This document shows positions 42,662-54,561 of a stretch of DNA of 64,000 nucleotides, piece by piece. This DNA is from Sphaerosporella brunnea (lineage: Eukaryota > Ascomycota > Pezizomycetes > Pezizales > Pyronemataceae). The notes beneath the pieces were generated by a model that did not search any database, was not told where the DNA came from, and saw nothing but the letters and a program-made list of their open reading frames with translations. The DNA lies in contig VXIS01000007.1 of the NCBI GenBank assembly GCA_008704415.1, forward strand, positions 248,001 through 312,000, in the 5' to 3' direction. The stretch's first letter is position 1, and each line of letters begins with the position of its first letter. A program made the translations under genes and the position numbers.

Positions 42662-43440
42662 ATGGACACCCTCCAAAACACCTGTCTCTCCCTGCTGCTC
42701 GCAACGCAATCCCACGTCGTCGGTTTCCCGCACCTCACACCCAGCAGCGCCAATGACAGCCTCGAAAGCGTACTAAACGACAAGGAGCGGCAGCTCCTCG
42801 AGCTCTACGACAAACTCTCGCGCGTGAAACTTGAACGGCGAATACTCGAAGCGGAGCTAGCGGCGACGCGGGAAGCAGGAGGTTCTTCCCCCTCCCCCCA
42901 CTCCCGCACAATCCGGCAGCTGACATTATGGTGACGGCAGAGCCGACGACGGAGCCGCCCAAAGAAACAGATCTTATCGCCGCACGCGCAGACCGGATCT
43001 TGCTGGAAACTGCTACGGCTTCCATCATATCTGCTTTTCCCGTGATTCATACTGTGCACCCCGATTATCAGAGCCCCGCACCCCCGCCCGCTTTAACGGC
43101 CATGATAAAGCGCCGCGACGACATGGCGCAGACGCATGCGAACCTTTCGAATGCTGTCGCGCTGGCGAATGAGGAGCTTCTCAGTGTGCTGCAGGCGGTG
43201 GAGAAAGTGAAGGGCGAGAACAAATCGTTGACGGAGCAGTTGTTGGAGTTGGTAAAAGAGCGCGGGACGCAGGTGGACAGGGGGGAGGTGTGGACCAAGA
43301 CCAAGGAAGAGCTGGACAAGGCTCTGGCGAGCTGGGAGGTTGCGAGGAATGTTGCGTCTGCGGTTATAGTAGGCAGCGGGGTGGATTGGGTTAGAGATAA
43401 GGAGCTGAGGGAGTTGGTGCTGGCTTGTGGGGATGATTAA
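42662..43440 (+). CDS. Coiled-coil protein, possibly a CENP-H/CENP-K-like kinetochore subunit
   Basis: Two exons, 42662-42881 and 42941-43440, give 239 residues; the 59-nt intron has donor GTTCTT, branch GCTGAC and acceptor CAG. Two coiled coils are clear: about residues 30-70 (DKERQLLELYDKLSRVKLER) and about 130-185 (NEELLSVLQAVEKVKGENKS). The end, EVARNVASAVIVGSGVDWVR followed by DKELRELVLAC, resembles the C-terminal box I associate with fungal CENP-H-type inner-kinetochore proteins. I rate that as a family resemblance only. In that role it would sit in the constitutive centromere network that receives complexes such as DASH via the outer kinetochore. The start is the ATG in the frame that splices cleanly; an upstream in-frame extension lacks ATG. 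Confidence 0.55.
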
Positions 43441-43574
43441 TGAGCGGAGACTCTCGTGATGATGCACCCAATCGCGGTGATATGCATGATACTCGTCATA
43501 AACGTATACCCAACCAAGTAAATGGTATCTACACGTCGCGCAAAGGAAATGCTTGCCGTGTCCCCAGAATCTCC

Positions 43575-43944
43575 TCAGTCATCCTTTATATGACCACTCC
43601 GGGGCACCTCCTCCGCATCGCTCGAACTATTGCTACTACTATTACTACTACTCCCACTGAAACCCTCAGTCGTATCGACCGCCGGCAGCGGCTGCGTCCC
43701 TCTCAGCGCCGCATGGAAGGATCTCCATAGATACAAGAAGGCATCATAAACGATCATGGAAATACCGGGGAACAGGAGCAACATTCCTATCGCGAACTTT
43801 TATCACCTGGTCAGAAACAGAACTGCAAGGTTTGTGGAGGCTGGGGGGGGGGGGGGATACGGCGATGCGGACGGTCCAGGACTCTAGTATTATGAGGGCT
43901 CGCAGGAGCGGCTCGGGTACGATGTTGCTGAAAGCCGCGTCCAT
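43575..43944 (-). CDS. Small membrane protein, about 101 residues
   Basis: Two exons, 43944-43861 and 43796-43575, total 306 nt. The 64-nt intron (donor GTATCC, acceptor AAG) carries a 14-C tract four nt after the donor. The product is MDAAFSNIVPEPLLRALIIL, then ESWTVRIAFAIGMLLLFPGI and SMIVYDAFLYLWRSFHAALR, then a Ser/Asn/Asp-rich hydrophilic tail. One strong membrane helix (about residues 27-50) spans the splice, which supports the model: a hydrophobic segment is rebuilt in frame. Not recognised by name. Its ATG faces HOM6 across 443 bp. The model rests on splicing plus hydrophobicity, so confidence is moderate. Confidence 0.5.
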
Positions 43945-44387
43945 GTTAGGTTATGCGTGTGTATGTTTTGGGGTGATGATGATGATAATGATGATGGCGC
44001 TGGTGGAGTGATGAGTGAGCTGAGTAACCACCCACGTTCTCGCTTCTTAGTACCTTAATATAGTCGCCATCATCTATCATCTAATTATCCCTTCAATAGC
44101 AACCATCTGGAACTCTGGGCAAACGTTCTGGACGTAGCCTGGGAATACGGTTGCGCGAACTGTGAGACGAGATGGTGCCGCCGCGTCGATGTCTCGACTC
44201 CCATGTATTTTACTGCTCTAGAAACCGGAGGCTAGGCGTGGGGTGTGGGGTGGGGAGGGTGCATGTAGGGCTGAGGGCAAGGTCAAAATTCTTTTCGCAA
44301 TTCTACCCCGCAATTGTTTGTTCTCCACAACGCAGCAAGCAATAATTGTCAATCGGAGAGCAATACATAACTATCACTCAAAACAAC
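43945..44387. promoter_or_regulatory. Divergent promoter of the small membrane protein and HOM6
   Basis: 443 bp between outward-facing ATGs, with a GATGAT repeat near 43973-43996 on the membrane-protein side and GC-rich G runs near 44235-44260. I looked for a TGACTC-type Gcn4/CpcA site expected for amino-acid genes and saw no perfect palindrome. No specific site is claimed. Confidence 0.4.
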
Positions 44388-45705
44388 ATGCCGAACGTTC
44401 ACGTAGCTATCATCGGTGTGGGCTCCCCCTCGCTGAATTGTGTGAGAGTGGGAGAACTGATGGTGCTATGTACTTGCGCAGGTGCTGGAGGTGTCGGAAA
44501 GGCCTTCATTTCGCAGCTTGCCGGCTACGCCACCCGTAACCCGTCGGCCTCGCTCGCCACGATCCTTATTTCCCGCTCGAGCAAGGCGTTGGTTTCTAGG
44601 GACTACTCTCCGTTGAACCTTAACAGCTGGTCCCAGGACTTGGCCTCCGCCGCCGCTACAGCCCCATTGGCTTACCCCACCGAGGCCCTCGAGTTCCTCA
44701 AGGCCGCTCCCGGCCCCGTCATCCTCGTCGACAACACCTCTGATGAGAGCCTGGCGAAGTCATACCCGTTGTTCCTGAGCAACGGGATCCACATTGTGAC
44801 GCCCAACAAGAAGGGATTCTCTAGCGATATCGGCCTGTGGAAGGATATTTACGCTGCTGCCGCCAATGGAGGAAACCCCAAGGGCGGTTACGTTTTCCAC
44901 GAGGCCACCGTAGGTGCTGGTCTTCCGGTTTTGAGCACGCTTAAGGAGCTGGTCGAGACCGGCGACAAGATTGAGAAGATCGAGGGTATCTTCTCGGGAA
45001 CTATGAGCTTCCTTTTCAATAGCTTTGCACCTCTGGACGGTAACAACGGCGGCAAGGGATTCGCGGCCTGCGTCAAGGAGGCGCAGCAATTAGGATACAC
45101 CGAGCCTGACCCTCGTGATGACCTCAATGGTCTCGATGTTGCCCGCAAACTCACCATCCTCGCCCGTCTTTCCGGCCTGGAGGTTGCGTCACCGACCTCG
45201 TTCCCAATCCAGTCCCTGATCCCCGGCCCTCTGGAGTCGGCGAAGAGTGCGGACGAGTTCCTGGAGGGGCTGGGTGCCTTTGATGGCGATATGACGAAGA
45301 TCAAGGAGGAGGCTGAGGCCAAGGGAGCAGTGGTACGATACGTCGGTAGCCTGAACGTCGAAACAAAGGAGGTGAAAGTGGGGCTCCAAACGTAAGTTGA
45401 TTTAGCAGCAGAGTACCCTGGCTTTCGTCCCACCAATCTGATAACGGGCAAAAAAATCTGATAAATCTTGTAGCTTCGACAAGGGTAGTTCGATTGCGGG
45501 ACTAAAGGGAAGCGACAACATCATCAGCTTCTACACCGAGAGATATGGCGGCAATCCTCTCATTGTTCAGGGAGCGGGGTAATTATTATTTCTCATTGCC
45601 GGAGTCGTGATGGTTTGCTGACGATTCAATCGCAGTGCCGGTGCGGATGTGACCGCGATGGGTGTTCTCGGTGACTTAATCAAGGTGTTGCAGAGGTTGA
45701 AGTAG
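44388..45705 (+). CDS. HOM6: Homoserine dehydrogenase
   Basis: Four exons, 44388-44415, 44482-45391, 45474-45578 and 45636-45705, give 370 residues; introns 66, 82 and 57 nt. It reduces aspartate-4-semialdehyde to homoserine in the threonine/methionine branch of the aspartate pathway, in the cytosol. The tiny first exon splices to make the nucleotide loop VHVAIIGAGGVGKAF. NTSDESLAKSYPLFLSNGIH and TPNKKGFSS follow. The core motif HEATVGAGLPVLSTLKELVE, then GIFSGTMSFLFN, TEPDPRDDLNGLDVARKLTI and a C-terminal FYTERYGGNPLIVQGAGAGA complete the family set. Length is close to the yeast enzyme (359). It lacks an aspartokinase or ACT domain, as in fungi. Confident. Confidence 0.95.
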
Positions 45706-46675
45706 ATGTCTAGACTTTTTTTTGTTGGGGGGGGGGGGGGGCATACACAAGTAGAACACAGAAAAAAATGGAGATGTGCGACAGGCTGCAGAAAAACATC
45801 GTTTGATGAACCAGTGATATTCTGGAAGGGACCGTTCGGGCGCCTATCGGAGTTCTGAGAGCACTCTCTGCTCCATCATCCATCCACGATAAAGTTGCCT
45901 ATCACCTTTCAACTCCACGAATGTCTCCCTCGTTGCAGCTGTTCCAAGCGGAGTTTTCCTATTTTGTGCGGATCCGACAGTCAATGCCAACGCCATTCAT
46001 TGCACTGCAGGATGCAGCAGAAGCCGAAGCCCTTCGGAAAAACGCAACGAGGCAAACACACAGCCACGGCAGCCTTCGCGGTAACCACACGTGCCCGGTG
46101 AAGAGCTCTCTCCGCTATCTTCGAGCGATGAAACAACGTTTCTGCTCGGGCCCACGGTTTGGGATGGCGCAGCAGCGGCAGCAGCAACTGTCAGTTCATT
46201 CATTCTAAAGGATCTGCCGGCGGTGGGCAGAGAGACACGTTGAGCAATGTCTCCCACTCTGCTCCTTTGGGAAAACGCGAACGCCGTCGAGAAGAGCAAC
46301 AGCCCAACCAAATCCAACCACACCCAACGGCCTTCCCGAATCGAAACTCAATTTCCCGCTAAACCCCAAGCTTCAACCCTTTCCCACCCCCCCCCCCCCC
46401 CCCACAAAACCCCGTGCCCATCCATTCACCGTGTCCTGTACCTGGCGCCCTATCCAACATAAAGCCCTTCCGTTGCCCCTCCAACTGCCTGCCTCCATTC
46501 CTCTCCCTTCCTCCAACTCCTCCTTCCTCTGCTCCCTTTACCCTTCTTCTCTTTCAAAAGCTTTCCGTGTGCTTCGTGTTGTGCCTACCCACTCACCCCC
46601 GTGCAAGCTTTCCGAGACAATCAATCGCATCACTTTTTTCCCGCACCAGCTCCTTACTTCACCAATTCAACAAAA
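45706..46675. other. Intergenic stretch between HOM6 and ERG13
   Basis: Starts with a T-run and a 16-G tract (45727-45742) in the HOM6 3' region and ends with the long pyrimidine-rich leader of ERG13, which contains a 17-C tract (46387-46403) about 270 bp before the ATG. Short frames in between have no support as genes. Confidence 0.5.
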
Positions 46676-48266
46676 ATGTCTATCCGTCCTGAGAACATCG
46701 GCATCAAGGCCATTGAGATCTACTTTCCCAACCAGGTGTGTATATCCCTCTCTTGTAGGTTGTAGGGCGTGGTGTTGGCGCCCCTTTACGGTTTTCACCC
46801 CTGGCAACGCAACTGACAAACAATTCCTAGTGTGTTGAGCAATCCGAGCTTGAGAAGTTCGATGGCGTGTCCACCGGAAAGTACACCATTGGTCTCGGCC
46901 AGACCAAGATGGCCTTCTGCGATGACCGTGAAGGTACGTGACACCCGGTAGTTTGGGGGAAATTGTTCACCGCGAGGCTGATGCAATTGTTCTACAGACA
47001 TCTACTCGATGGCCTTGACCGTCACCCAGTCGCTTTTGGAGAAGTACAACATCGACCCCAACTCGATCGGACGGCTCGAGGTCGGTACCGAGACCATTCT
47101 GGACAAGTCCAAGTCCGTTAAGTCAGTTCTCATGAGACTGTTTGGCAACAACACCAACATTGAAGGGGTCGACACCGTCAACGCCTGCTACGGTGGCACC
47201 AACGCGCTCTTCAACGCGGTCAACTGGGTGGAGTCCTCCGGCTGGGACGGACGTGATGCCATTGTCGTTGCTGGTGACATTGCCCTCTACGCCAAGGGTG
47301 CCGCGCGCCCTACCGGCGGTGCTGGTGCCGTTGCCATGCTCATCGGTCCCAATGCCCCGCTCGTCCTCGAGCCCGGCAAGCGTGGAAGCTACATGGCCCA
47401 CGCCTACGATTTCTACAAGCCTGATCTGACCAGCGAGTACCCCGTCGTCGACGGCCACTTCTCCATCCGCTGCTACACCGAGGCTGTCGATGCTTGCTAC
47501 AAGGCTTACAACAAGCGCGTGGCCACTCTTGCTGCAAGCAAGGCCGCCAATGGCACCAACGGTATCAACGGCAGCTCCGCTGAGGGACTTGACCGCTTTG
47601 ACTACATGGTCTTCCACGCCCCCACCTGCAAGCTAGTCTCTAAGTCTTACGCCCGTCTGCTCTACAACGACTACGTTGCGTCCCCCAGCTCTGAGCAGTT
47701 TAGCACTGTTCCCGAGGAGCTCCGCGACATCGACTACGAGGCATCGCTCGCTGACCGCAACATCGAGAAGACCTTTATTGCCCTGTCCAAGAAACGCTTC
47801 CAGGAGCGCGTCCAGCCCGGTATTGAGGTCCCCACGAACTGTGGTAACATGTACACCGCCAGCGTCTACTCCGGTCTCTGCTCGCTCCTCAAGAACGTCG
47901 ATTCCGACAACCTGCAAGGCAAGAAGATTGGTCTTTTCTCCTACGGATCTGGTCTTGCCAGTTCGCTTTTCTCTATGACCGTCAAGGGAAGCACCAAGGA
48001 GCTCACCGAGAAGCTCAACCTCACTGAGAGGCTTGCTGCGCGAAGAGTCGTTGCCCCGGAGGTCTACGATGCTGTGAGTACCTGTTATGTCACTGTTCAC
48101 TGACGTAATTACTGACGTACTTTATCAGATGTGCGAGCTTCGCCACAAGGCTCACGGAAAGAAGGACTACACTCCCGAGGGACCTACCGACACCATCGCC
48201 AGCGGTGCCTACTACTTGACGAGCATCGACGGCATGTTCCGAAGAGAGTACGCCCGCAAAGAGTAA
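46676..48266 (+). CDS. ERG13: Hydroxymethylglutaryl-CoA synthase
   Basis: Four exons, 46676-46735, 46831-46933, 46998-48073 and 48129-48266, give 458 residues; introns 95, 64 and 55 nt. It condenses acetyl-CoA with acetoacetyl-CoA to HMG-CoA, the step before HMG-CoA reductase in sterol and isoprenoid synthesis. The start [20 protein letters not shown] is typical. The catalytic residues are visible: Glu86 in [15 protein letters not shown], Cys118 in [16 protein letters not shown] and His261 in [32 protein letters not shown] is the conserved late motif, and [17 protein letters not shown] the C-terminus. No peroxisomal or mitochondrial targeting signal is evident, so it is the cytosolic enzyme. 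A Gly/Asn/Ser insert ([10 protein letters not shown]) is a minor oddity. Confidence 0.97.
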
Positions 48267-49328
48267 ACGCAATAGATTTTTTTATTTTATTTTATTTTTA
48301 AATTTTTTTTACAGCACTGATGGGGTTTTTGTCCTTTTCCTTATTTTCTTTTATACAACGCCTTGTAATAATGTTTATGGGAACCATGATACCACGTTTA
48401 GAGAAGAAACAGAAGATGATTTAGATAAATATCTCTTAGCACGCACTGCTTACCATAAATTGGCTGTGTCGGGGAGTGTTTTTTTTTCTACTGCTACTAC
48501 TGTTTGTTCCATTCTCCGAGGTTCTCTCTGGCTAGAGAGGGCGGGTGGACTTGTCCCGAGTAATGATACCGTGTTATCATCAAAATATGACTATCCCGAG
48601 TGAGATGTGCCCGGATTTTGTCGACTATTCCCACGTATCAGGCTCGGAATAATGTTGCACTGTCCTGTCCTGTTCGGCTGTTACTGTTTCGAGCTCACGC
48701 TCGGGCTCGGAGGGAGTCGGGTGAGAACTTGTGAGGGGGAGGCGCAATGAGTGGGAATCGTATGTACGTACTAGTACATGTTATGTGGCTGTGGCTGCGC
48801 GGCACGGTGGTGGAATATTTTCCTCTGCCACAGGTACAAGATGTTGGTGGTACTGCTGCACTGCTTACCGCATAGTTTCAGAAATGCTCAGTCACATTTT
48901 TTTGTTTTAATCATATTGCATTTGGCCGCTTGCGGCCATGGCATTTAAAGTACAGAATCATCGCCGCCCCTAGGCACTGGTCCTACTCTGGGGTTCGCTC
49001 CTCCGAAGGAAAAGAAAGCAAGGAAATCGTAACTGGAGAGAAAAAGTTAAGGAAAATCGTGACAGAGAAGAGATACACAAGCGTAAACAGGTCTGATATC
49101 AGTTGGCCACCCTCGGCCACATTCCGACACTCGTGCTGTCTAAAAAGGCCATCACCGCCTCTGTGCAACGGCCATCTGCAAGCAGGTCTCTCACCGCGGT
49201 GTTCGTCTTCCGCCAGTCACAAGTGCGGCGCTGGGGCGGGCATCGATCGCGGCCGCACCATCTCCATGAGCGTCAACGCCCAACCCAGCCCTTACAATTG
49301 TAGCAGTATAGCCTCGCTAGTTGTTTTG

Positions 49329-49359
<31 letters not shown>

Positions 49360-50321
49360 GTGTGCGGCAAAGTACATACAGAAAGTTGGCATTGGTAAAA
49401 CAGCTAGGCAGTCCAGTGCCGTCGTCGCCTGGCCATCTTTGTGAATACGGCAGGCTCTTGTTATAGTACTTACTGGTTGTTGGAAAGCGCCAGCCCTTCT
49501 GAGCTCTTTGCAAACTCCTTCCATAACGGCATCGGTCTCCGGCATACTGAGCTACTTGTTGCACATGTGGTAGAATCAGGTGGCGATTCACTGTTCAGCA
49601 CTCGCGCAGCACAACGAGTTGCTTTTGCTGTTGACAGCCCTTTCCCTTGTAGTCTACGCATTATTCTAACTTTCCAATTCAAAAGCACACGGAATGATGG
49701 TCTTGTGAAGAGATTCCGTTCCCGGCCAAGGAGTTGAAGCGAAGTAGCGGCTGTCGAGAGGTCATGCATGGTGACTGACGTGTTGAGTGGAATTGTTTGA
49801 GATGAGATCGTGTGATGTTCGCAATTCGCTCCAGCAGCAACTGATCAAGAGCACAAGGACATAAGGTACGGACATTCTGTTCGAAAGGAGCGCGAGGCTG
49901 GAGCGCAAATTTCATTGGTTAGCGCTCCACATACAGACTTCCCGTCATGTTGAAGTATCTATCGACCCGCAATTATGCAACAAATGACAATGGCCAACCC
50001 GCATTATAAACCGCAACCATAGGAGATGAAAAGGCTACGCGAAGTAACAGAAGGTATGGGGAACAGAAAAAAAAAAAAGAAAATCACTAGACTCCGCGGA
50101 TTGTTTCGCTCTAAAAAGGCAACCAGACTCCCAGGACCCAGATACGGATGGACAACAGAAACAAAGCAAGTAAGTGTGGGTATGAATGAGTAAACGAAGC
50201 AATCAATAGCCACGGATAAAGAAAAAGAAAAAGAAAAAGCGAACGAAAAAGTGGCCATCGAAAAAATCAAGTGCTGGCGATTGTTAGTGCCGCAGCACCA
50301 TGCATATCTACCCCGCTCGAA
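48267..50321. other. 2-kb gene-free stretch
   Basis: The first few hundred bases are T-rich (ERG13 3' region). A 29-T homopolymer sits at about 49331-49359. The rest contains short overlapping ORFs with no domain, and A-rich AAAAAG repeats near 50066-50082 and 50217-50240 just downstream of the HMT1-type stop. No gene or RNA recognised. Confidence 0.5.
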
Positions 50322-53300
50322 TTATGTCGTAGCGGTGTTTTTGTCATTTTCACTGCTGTTCTTTGGCTTCTTTTGCCCCTTATCTATGCTGGCTCTCTTG
50401 AGGCTTCCAGAGTTCCTGCGCTGTTGCGTGAACTGTTGCTTGATAGGAGATGAAACCGACTCAGACCTCTTCAACGGAGCCTGATCTTCTTTGCCAGTGA
50501 AACCGGTGAGGGACCTGGTTCTGGGCCTCAACTGGCCGGCGACATTATCGAGAGGCCGAATTACTGACAGCGGTCCTCCATCGTTTTCGGATTCAGCGGC
50601 ATTACCCTTAGTTTTATTACCGTTGCGGAACCGACGTTTCGCCTTACCAATACTTCCGGTCGCAGCACCAGAGTTTTCGCCAGCGGTAGAGTGGGGTTGC
50701 TCGTTCTCCTTCATGGAAGGCGGCGTCTTGACAGCAGGTAACTCGACAACAGCAGACGTTGTGATATCCACAGATGGTGTGGACTGGATGTCCGCAATTG
50801 TCTCCATGGGCTTTGTATCAGTGTTTCCATCCTTCTCGGTAGACTTGGCCTTGGAATTTCTTCGGCGGATGCGTCGACGGCGCTTCTTAAACTCCTGGGG
50901 ACTATCTGCATCTGGATCGCCCGTGATCGCTCCTTCACCGCTGCTCTCGTCACCTGCAACAGGGCTGTCTGTTCCTCCTGCAGCCGAGGCCTCTAACTGA
51001 GCCGCAGTCTTGCCGGCATTAGTATGGGTTTCATTCTGAATGCTGTCGAGAGTCTTGGAATCTATTCCCTCGTTTTCCGTTTCACTCCTTGAAATATCAA
51101 CCTCCTTCTCCTGCCTTGTGACACCTTCAGAAGGCACTAGAATTTGAACAGGTTCCTCGGGTGCAACTGGAGATGCCGGGGCTGGGGTTTGAACTTTGAC
51201 AGCTTGCTGTGATTTCTGAGCCGGCTCTGATGCAATGACAGGAATGCCTTTGGGGACAAACTCCTTAGCATCTGGCTTCAAGACGGTGGCGCTCTTGACG
51301 GTCAAAGCATCTCCTGCGAACGAAGGGGCGGCTACTTTGACAGCAGTTGTGTGTTTGAGGATTCCATGGCTGGGCGCAGCTATGCGAGGGTTCAGCGGGT
51401 TTGTGGCGGGCTGGAACAGGAACTGGGGGTTCCAAACAGTCCTCTCTGGGAGACTAAAAGTGACAGTTGATTGCGGCGCAGTCGAACGTTTTAAAGCCTC
51501 CGGAATCTCTATGAGCTGCGACGAGGGAGCGGCAGGCTTCGTAGCATCGTCGGAATCCGCAGAAGCGAGCAGATCCTCGATCAGACGGGATCCCTTCGGC
51601 TTTGGAGATGGCTGAACCTCCGGCCTCAACTGCTTGGACCATAGCTGGCGGTACATTCCCTCGGCCTCCAAGAGTTCGTCATGAGTTCCCTGTTCGGCAA
51701 TTCTGCCGTCCTTGATAACAATGATAAGATCGGCATCCATGATCGTCGAGAGGCGATGAGCCACAACAAACATCGTGCGATTTTTGGCTAATCTCTGGAA
51801 GGCATCTTGTATCTGACGCTCGGTTTCCATATCGATCATGCTGGTTGCCTCGTCCAACAAGATTATCTTCGGATCTTTCAGGATTGCTCTCGCAATGGCA
51901 ACCCGCTGTAATTCTCCACCTGATAGCCGGACACCACGCTCACCAACTTGAGACAGGTAACCGTCGGGGAAACTGAGTATTTTCTCGTGAATGGAAGCGG
52001 CACGGCAAGCCTCATAAACTTCTTCATCGGTTGCGTCGAAGTTGGCATATTTGAGGTTGTTCATAATCGTGTCACTGAACAGTTGTGGATCCTGTGGCAC
52101 GACGCCCAAGTGATTTCGGAGACTTGACAACTTAATGTCACGGATATCGTGTCCGTCGATCTTAATTGCACCAGAGGCGATGTCGTAGAAGCGGAAGAGG
52201 AGCTTTAAGCATGTTGTTTTTCCACCACCAGTTTCTCCGACAAACGCCACCGTCGTACCTGCTGGAACATGAAAACTAACGTCTCTGATCGCCGGCTTCC
52301 TGGAGTCGTAAGAAAAACAAACGTTCTCGAAGTCAACAGTTCCCTCGACTGTATCCAACTCAAGAGCATGAGGCCGGTCCTCGACGGAGGGTTTCACCTG
52401 AAAAAGTGCCAGCAGCCGCTCAGCGTCGAGCATTTGAATTTGGATCCTTCGGTAGAAATTTGCAAAAAAGCCCAGGGGGCCTGCGAGTTGAGCCCAATAT
52501 GACAAAAGTGTCACGAAACTCCCAACCGGTTGGGAGCCTATGGTAACTTCGTATACAGCGAGGAAACTTGCGGCGAGAAGTCCAACTGTGAATGTAAGAC
52601 TCTGAGCAACATTGAGCACAGAGACTCCGAGAAGCCATTTGCGTTCGGCCTTTTGAAAGAGGCCAATTGCTGTAGAACTCAGTATGTTAAGTAATGTAAC
52701 GATAGCCAGGCGAGACATACCTTTATAGTAGCGGTTTTGCTCATACGGTACGCGGTTGAAGTACTGTATCATGTCAGATGAGTTCCCGGCTTGCATCTAG
52801 TTATAGGAGTATACTTACACTGACAGTCGTCCAGCTGGAGACGGTCTCGATCAAAATGTTGATCTCATTTCTCGATGTCTGCACCAAAGTTAGGCTGACC
52901 TCTGGACTCTGATTGTTGGTTAATCACTGACCATGTTCAAGTTCCTTCTGAGGTCGTTTCGCATTGCACTGAGCTTGAATGTAATCCAAAGGTATGAGAT
53001 CGATACAACAGCAACTATCAACGCCATGTAGGTTCCAAAGGCCCAGAAGAAGTAGCCAAATGCAATGACAAGATCCACAAGCATTGGCACAACCTGGAAC
53101 AGAATCGACTCGATGAACCCGTTCACAGATCGTCCTTGTGTGATCGAACTCCAAACATCACCGGTCTTTTTGCCGGTGTGGTAATCATAGGAAAGCGACA
53201 TCACATGGTTATAAGACGCAACGGTTAGCGAGCGATGAGAGAACTGGTCGATGGGAATCCAGAGGTAGGATTGAAGGGCAGCAACACCGGCGGTTGAGTC

Positions 53301-54561
53301 CAGCCATCTGAATACGATGAAAAACGTCAACTGGCTCCATGGAATGCGGCCTGTACTCGGTTAGAACTAGATTGCTACGCCCGTTTTAGCACCGAACCAA
53401 CCGCTGGGCTCCGTCGGCTGCATTTCGGGGGATATTCGGAACATCACAACAACCAGAATCACCATTTTGGAACTTACCATTTCCTCCCATAAGCGCATTG
53501 GTGACCACTCCAAGTTGATGTGGGACCATCACATTCAATCCTCTCTGCGCCAAAAGGCAGAATCCCACCAGCAACATGCAAATTTGCAGCCGCCAGTTAC
53601 TCTTCGGCCATATGTGCTCCCAGAAGATCTGCCCACAGGTTTCAGCCGTCAGAAAAAAAGAGCCCGTGTAACACCAAGTATCTGAAACTGAAACATGAGA
53701 CTCACCGCATACGACTTGGCATACGTCCACCAGTTTCCACTTGCTTCAATCTTCTTCAACATATTTGACTTGATATTCCTCGCTTCTTCGGCCTCCAAGT
53801 CGGCTTCGGAAGACGTGCCGTACGTAGGCGGCTGTGCCGGCCCCGAACCAAGCAGCGGCTCTGATTCCTGGCCCATGCTGTCCATGCCTTTATCTCGCAC
53901 AGCCCATACACCCAGGGGTGCGGCAGCGAATACAAGCATCCGGAGCCCTTGGATCCCAAACCTGGCGACCTCAAATTTGTTGAAGGCGGCGTTGGTTGCG
54001 AGAGAAAGCGACAGCAGACAAGCTTCCGCAGTCACTGCAATGAACCACGACCCATAATACGGATGCCAGACTGGCGTCTGGGTATCAAGCATGGCGAGTT
54101 CCACCACTCCCCAGGCAACTATGGACGTCAAGAGGTAAATCTGTGGTTGCGGTCAGTGCACCGCCACACCGTCTGGGCTGTTTGGAAAACACAAACCACA
54201 TTATCTTGAGAACTCCACCACCCAGTCTCGATCAATGACCGCATACACTGCAAAACAGCCTCGCCAACCTGTAAAACGTCAAAGAAAAAACGTGAGCTTC
54301 GTCGATCGTCGAGCGTTGAGGAATATAAACATGCTGCGCCACAGCAACTGATGGGAGACTAACATAGCTCACAATGAGGGCCAGCTGCAGAAAGACGAAG
54401 AGTCGCTTCCGAAAATCGTTTCTCTGGGCACTCAGATTTGCCATCGTACAAACAGCGGCAGCTTGTGAGGCGAGGAACCAAACAAATACTGCTGTCGGGT
54501 ACACATAGTGCACAACGCGGATAGCGGCCGGTGGCACAGCAAGGAGCGGAGCGGCAGCCAT
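50322..54561 (-). CDS. HMT1-type ABC half-transporter with long basic tail
   Basis: Eight exons: 54561-54364, 54268-54197, 54140-53706, 53628-53478, 53350-52932, 52878-52819, 52763-52721 and 52669-50322. They give 1241 residues, with introns of 51-127 nt. An N-terminal extension with several membrane helices (about residues 15-170) precedes the ABC membrane domain (RWLDSTAGVAALQSYLWIPI, SYDYHTGKKTGDVWSSITQG). The nucleotide-binding domain has Walker A GETGGGKTT (604-612), signature LSGGE (708-712), Walker B IILLDE (728-733) and switch His in VVAHRLST. This matches fungal HMT1/ABCB6-type vacuolar transporters, known for heavy-metal and phytochelatin or glutathione-conjugate transport; the substrate here is inferred. 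Odd points are a D-loop reading SMID rather than SALD, and a disordered C-terminal tail of about 430 residues with a KKRRRRIRRR run. Exon phases are all consistent. Confidence 0.85.

Noticed and set aside
52797..52818. A 22-nt intron GTAAGT..CTAG in the HMT1-type gene
   Set aside because: Far too short; extending to the next CAG gives a normal 55-nt intron and restores VS|YFNRVPYEQNRY.
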